Origin: CAZJBH01 sp964544485
Lineage (GTDB): Bacteria; Patescibacteriota; Minisyncoccia; Portnoybacterales; UBA2143
NCBI GenBank assembly: GCA_964544485.1
Contig: CAZJBH010000027.1
Coordinates: 1-8,169 of the forward strand
DNA: 8,169 nucleotides
Direction of reading: 5' to 3'
The position numbers were made by a program, and so were the translations under genes. Below, piece after piece: positions 5,630 to 8,169 of this stretch. Numbering within the stretch: the stretch's first letter is position 1; each line of letters starts with the position of its first letter. The notes beneath the pieces were generated by a model. The model had not been told where the DNA came from, made no database searches, and saw only the letters and a list, made by a program, of their open reading frames with translations.

Positions 5630-6733
5630 AATGGTCTTTTCTATCATATTTTCTAAACTAAATTTTTGCAATTCATTTAAAGAATTTTGAATATATTTTT
5701 TTTGTAATTCAGAATTAGCTAAAAGGCCTAAAATCGCTTTTCTTAATTGGGCTTGGTTGTTGTAATCCACTAAAATTCCGTTTTTCCCGTTCTGGATCAA
5801 TTCTGGATTACCGCCAATTCGAGTGGTGACAATTGGAATTTTTAATTGCATGGCTTCAATCAATAAATGAGACAATCCCTCATAACCGGTGTTTAAGACA
5901 AATAAATCAGCAGCTTTGAAATATATTGGTATTTCTTGATGATTAATTTGTCCAGTTAAAAAAACTTTGTCTTTTAACCTTAGCTTTTGAATTAATTTAT
6001 TTAATTTTTTCTTTTCCGGGCCTTGGCCAAGAATAATTAATTTTAAATCTTGATTTTGTTTTAGTAAGTCTGGCATCAATTTAATTAAAGTGTCAAATCC
6101 CTTCCAGGCAACTAAACGACCAATAGATAAAATTATCTTCCCTTGAATCCCTATTTTTCTTTTTGCTTCTGCTTGGCTGACTTCCGCTTTTTTTAAAAAA
6201 GAAACTGCATTGTAAATTACTTTAATTTTGAATGAATCAATTCCCCATAATTGAATAATTTTTTTTAAATAATTACTTGGAACAATAATTTTGTCAGCTG
6301 ATTTAGCCACTAATTTCTGAATTTTTCTCCTTAATTCAGTTATAAAATCAAATTTTTCTTGTTGAAAATCTTCTAAACTTGTAAACTTTTTTTGATTAAC
6401 TTGAAATTGTTCCCAAGCATAATCTCCAACTATTTTTAAAACAAATTTCTTTCTCCTGATCTTAGCTGCCAGCATAGCCGGAAAACCAACACTTACTGGA
6501 TCCTGAGCAAAAATTAAATCCTTTCCATAGCTTGATTTTAATAATTTTAAAAAATATATCAAATGACTAATTCCCTTAGGCAAATGGCGAACCGAGCCAA
6601 AAGACAAAACCTCTGTCTGAATTCCTTGCTTAGGCAGCTGCTCAATCAAAAGTTTAGAATATGTAGCTGGACCGCCAATATCCGGCGGATAAATTCCAGT
6701 AGCGATTAAAATGCGAAAATCATTTTTTAACAT
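5606..6733 (-). CDS. GT4 glycosyltransferase with complete EX7E motif, 375 aa
   Basis: This is a complete GT4 enzyme. The N-terminal domain reads FRILIATGIYPPDIGGPATY (6-25), the glycine-rich loop typical of GT4 acceptor sites. DLIFAQDPVSVGFPAMLAAK (72-91) and KIVGDYAWEQF (100-110) follow. The donor domain starts IILSIGRLVAWKGFDTLIKL (200-219), with Arg206 and Lys211 in the donor-phosphate positions. LILGQGPEKKKL is at 233-244. EX7E is complete, Glu285 to Glu293 (EGLSHLLIE), then AMQLKIPIVTTRIGGNPELI. The last residues, QHLTSNI, are encoded by a heptamer repeat and are probably an added tail. The ATG lies 14 bases inside the end of the preceding membrane-protein gene, with a weak GAAG upstream, so translation is likely coupled. 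The acceptor may be a lipid-linked sugar, as for many polysaccharide GT4 enzymes, but that is inference. Confidence 0.93.
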   Translation of the reverse strand: MLKNDFRILIATGIYPPDIGGPATYSKLLIEQLPKQGIQTEVLSFGSVRHLPKGISHLIYFLKLLKSSYGKDLIFAQDPVSVGFPAMLAAKIRRKKFVLKIVGDYAWEQFQVNQKKFTSLEDFQQEKFDFITELRRKIQKLVAKSADKIIVPSNYLKKIIQLWGIDSFKIKVIYNAVSFLKKAEVSQAEAKRKIGIQGKIILSIGRLVAWKGFDTLIKLMPDLLKQNQDLKLIILGQGPEKKKLNKLIQKLRLKDKVFLTGQINHQEIPIYFKAADLFVLNTGYEGLSHLLIEAMQLKIPIVTTRIGGNPELIQNGKNGILVDYNNQAQLRKAILGLLANSELQKKYIQNSLNELQKFSLENMIEKTIQHLTSNI

Positions 6734-8169
6734 AAATTACTTCATAATTATCTTGATAAACTTTTTCCCAGTCAGGATGCTGATTAATCATTAATAAAAA
6801 CTTTCGCGCCCAAGGAGTAATATCAGTCTGTTCGAATAAAACATATTTAATTTGATATTTTTGAACATATTCATCCCAAGTTTCTTTGCTCTGCTGCATA
6901 GGAATATATATCTCTTGAAAAAAATCTTTGGAATAAGCTAATAAGCGGTTATCAATAAATACTTTTCTTTCCGGATAAAAGCGGTAAATTAGATACCCTC
7001 CATTATCAAAATTATTAAACACATTTCCCTGAATATTATTTTCCAAAATATAATCAACCGCTTTTTTCGCTTTTACCTGAACATTTAAATTAATCTTTTC
7101 GCGTTTAGCGTAAACTCCGCCTAATAAGCAAATGATTAAAACAAAGATTAAATAAAGTTCAAAATAAGGATTAGGGGCAATTTTTCTTTTTAACCTATTC
7201 CAAATGGGAGCTAAATTTCCAGCCATTATCGGCATTATTCCTAAAACAAAAATCGGAAAATTTCTAACTGCCGAAAATCCCATAACTATTAAAAACAAAG
7301 CCAAGCATACATCAAATAATTTAATCTTTTTAAAATTCAACAAAAAACTAAAAATCAAAATCCCAACTCCTAAGAAAAATAAGTAAATAATATTTAAATG
7401 ATAAGCGTAATCTAATAAGAAAAAAGGAGTTTGGTTTTCAATAATCGTATATCCATATCCCTGAAAAGCTCCTTTGATTGGCTGAGAAACATTTTCTACG
7501 CCGTTTGGATTGATAAAAAGAGCCAATCCTAAAAAAATACCGATTAAAAAAAGTTTTTTTAAATATGCTTTGGATATCTTCTTCTTTCTTAGATAAATAA
7601 CTAATTTATCAATAAAGAAGAAAAAATAAATTGCTGGCAAGATAAAAAAATAAATGTGCGTATTGACCCAAATCAAGCCAATTACAGGAATCAGATAAAA
7701 CCATTTGGTTTTAGATTTAAAATAGAGCAGATAAAGAGAAATAGAGAAAAATAAATAAGAAAATATTTCCGGCCGAACATCAGTTCGCTCAATAAAAATC
7801 CCGATTCCCAGCAAAGCAATTAAAAAACTTAACCAAAAGTTTTTTTTGCTTTTGCGCCAGGTTAAATAAAAAAGTATTCCAAAAGCAGTTAAAACAATTA
7901 AAGCCTTAAAAACAATCAACCCCTTTAAGCCAATAATAAAATTTAATAAGTAAAAGAGCATTCCTCCCAGCCAATGAGTATTGATAAAATGATGATCTGG
8001 CTGAGTATAGGAAAATAGATTAGTATCCGGCACCTGATAATTTTCTACAATAATCTGGCTGACTTTAAAAAAACGGCCTAAATCCTGATTAATCGCCTGT
8101 AACGGATGAATTAAAAAACTTAAAAAAAATACCGTTAAACAAGCTAATAAAGCCAATTTAAATATTTTT
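6720..8169 (-). CDS. Multi-pass GT-C-like membrane protein, N-terminus cut by the window edge
   Basis: The frame is open to the right edge, so the start lies outside. An apparent start at 8156 is only a TTG inside KIFKLALLACLTVFFLSFLI, the first membrane helix. Residue numbers below count from that TTG. About eleven hydrophobic segments fill residues 1-350. The first outer loop has NQDLGRFFKVSQIIVEN, VPDTNLFSYTQPDHHFINTH and WL (23-63), the acidic first loop seen in GT-C-type enzymes that use lipid-phosphate sugars. RPEIFSYLFF (128-137), WVNTH (163-167), INPNG (215-219) and SAVRNFPIF (295-303) are further landmarks of this family. A C-terminal soluble domain of about 120 residues carries GNVFNNFDNGGYLIYRFYPE and KVFIDNR (377-404). 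GT-C activity is inferred from topology and motifs; a non-enzymatic membrane role is possible. It precedes the GT4 cluster with a 14-base overlap and ends in TGA. Confidence 0.8.
   Translation of the reverse strand, partial: KIFKLALLACLTVFFLSFLIHPLQAINQDLGRFFKVSQIIVENYQVPDTNLFSYTQPDHHFINTHWLGGMLFYLLNFIIGLKGLIVFKALIVLTAFGILFYLTWRKSKKNFWLSFLIALLGIGIFIERTDVRPEIFSYLFFSISLYLLYFKSKTKWFYLIPVIGLIWVNTHIYFFILPAIYFFFFIDKLVIYLRKKKISKAYLKKLFLIGIFLGLALFINPNGVENVSQPIKGAFQGYGYTIIENQTPFFLLDYAYHLNIIYLFFLGVGILIFSFLLNFKKIKLFDVCLALFLIVMGFSAVRNFPIFVLGIMPIMAGNLAPIWNRLKRKIAPNPYFELYLIFVLIICLLGGVYAKREKINLNVQVKAKKAVDYILENNIQGNVFNNFDNGGYLIYRFYPERKVFIDNRLLAYSKDFFQEIYIPMQQSKETWDEYVQKYQIKYVLFEQTDITPWARKFLLMINQHPDWEKVYQDNYEVIYVKK

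Noticed and set aside
7204..7386. Plus-strand reading frame of 60 codons, and similar ones at 2094, 3916 and 4679
   Set aside because: Each is the antisense shadow of a conserved minus-strand gene and shows no recognisable motif or start context.
8154..8156. TTG as the true start of the GT-C-like membrane protein
   Set aside because: The frame stays open to the window edge and the residues before it (KIFK) look like the usual basic start of the first membrane helix; the real start is probably outside.

Overview
The window is an AT-rich bacterial contig piece. It is almost entirely coding on the minus strand, with 2 to 44 base gaps or 4 to 14 base overlaps between genes. It reads as a surface-polysaccharide or glycoconjugate biosynthesis operon. 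TGA is used as a normal stop (three genes end in TGA, two of them in ATGA start/stop overlaps), so the Gracilibacteria/SR1 recoding is excluded. Base composition, compact small GT4 genes, weak Shine-Dalgarno sites and short heptanucleotide repeats inside genes fit a Patescibacteria (CPR)-type genome from a metagenome assembly. That placement is inference, because no rRNA or marker gene is present.

In transcription order (high to low coordinates): a multi-pass GT-C-like membrane protein running off the right edge (6720-8169); a GT4 glycosyltransferase (5606-6733); a second GT4 (4464-5597); a third GT4 (3289-4467) split by an assembly defect; a fourth GT4 (1997-3286); a short-chain dehydrogenase/reductase (1279-2010); a fifth GT4 (233-1282); and the first 62 codons of a NodU/CmcH-type carbamoyltransferase running off the left edge (1-188). 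No promoter or convincing terminator is visible, so the transcript probably starts and ends outside the window.

The most important anomaly is at 3556-3710. A 23-base exact direct repeat flanks 99 bases of unrelated plus-strand sequence and a run of ten Ns. Removing one repeat copy plus the foreign DNA and the Ns (132 bases, 44 codons) restores one continuous 348-residue GT4. The foreign piece encodes the tail of one reading frame and the first 22 residues of an NAD-dependent sugar epimerase/dehydratase. This is best explained as a chimeric contig end at a scaffold gap, not biology.

A second signal is a GATGTT-type heptamer repeat at two places: inside the third GT4, where it adds residues between the two Rossmann domains, and across the end of the second-from-right GT4, where it also fills the translation-initiation zone of the next gene.

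The likely pathway is stepwise assembly of a glycan by cytoplasmic GT4 enzymes, with the GT-C-like protein acting in the membrane and later tailoring by the reductase and carbamoyltransferase. Individual donor and acceptor sugars cannot be read from the sequence. I see no evidence for a wholly new system.
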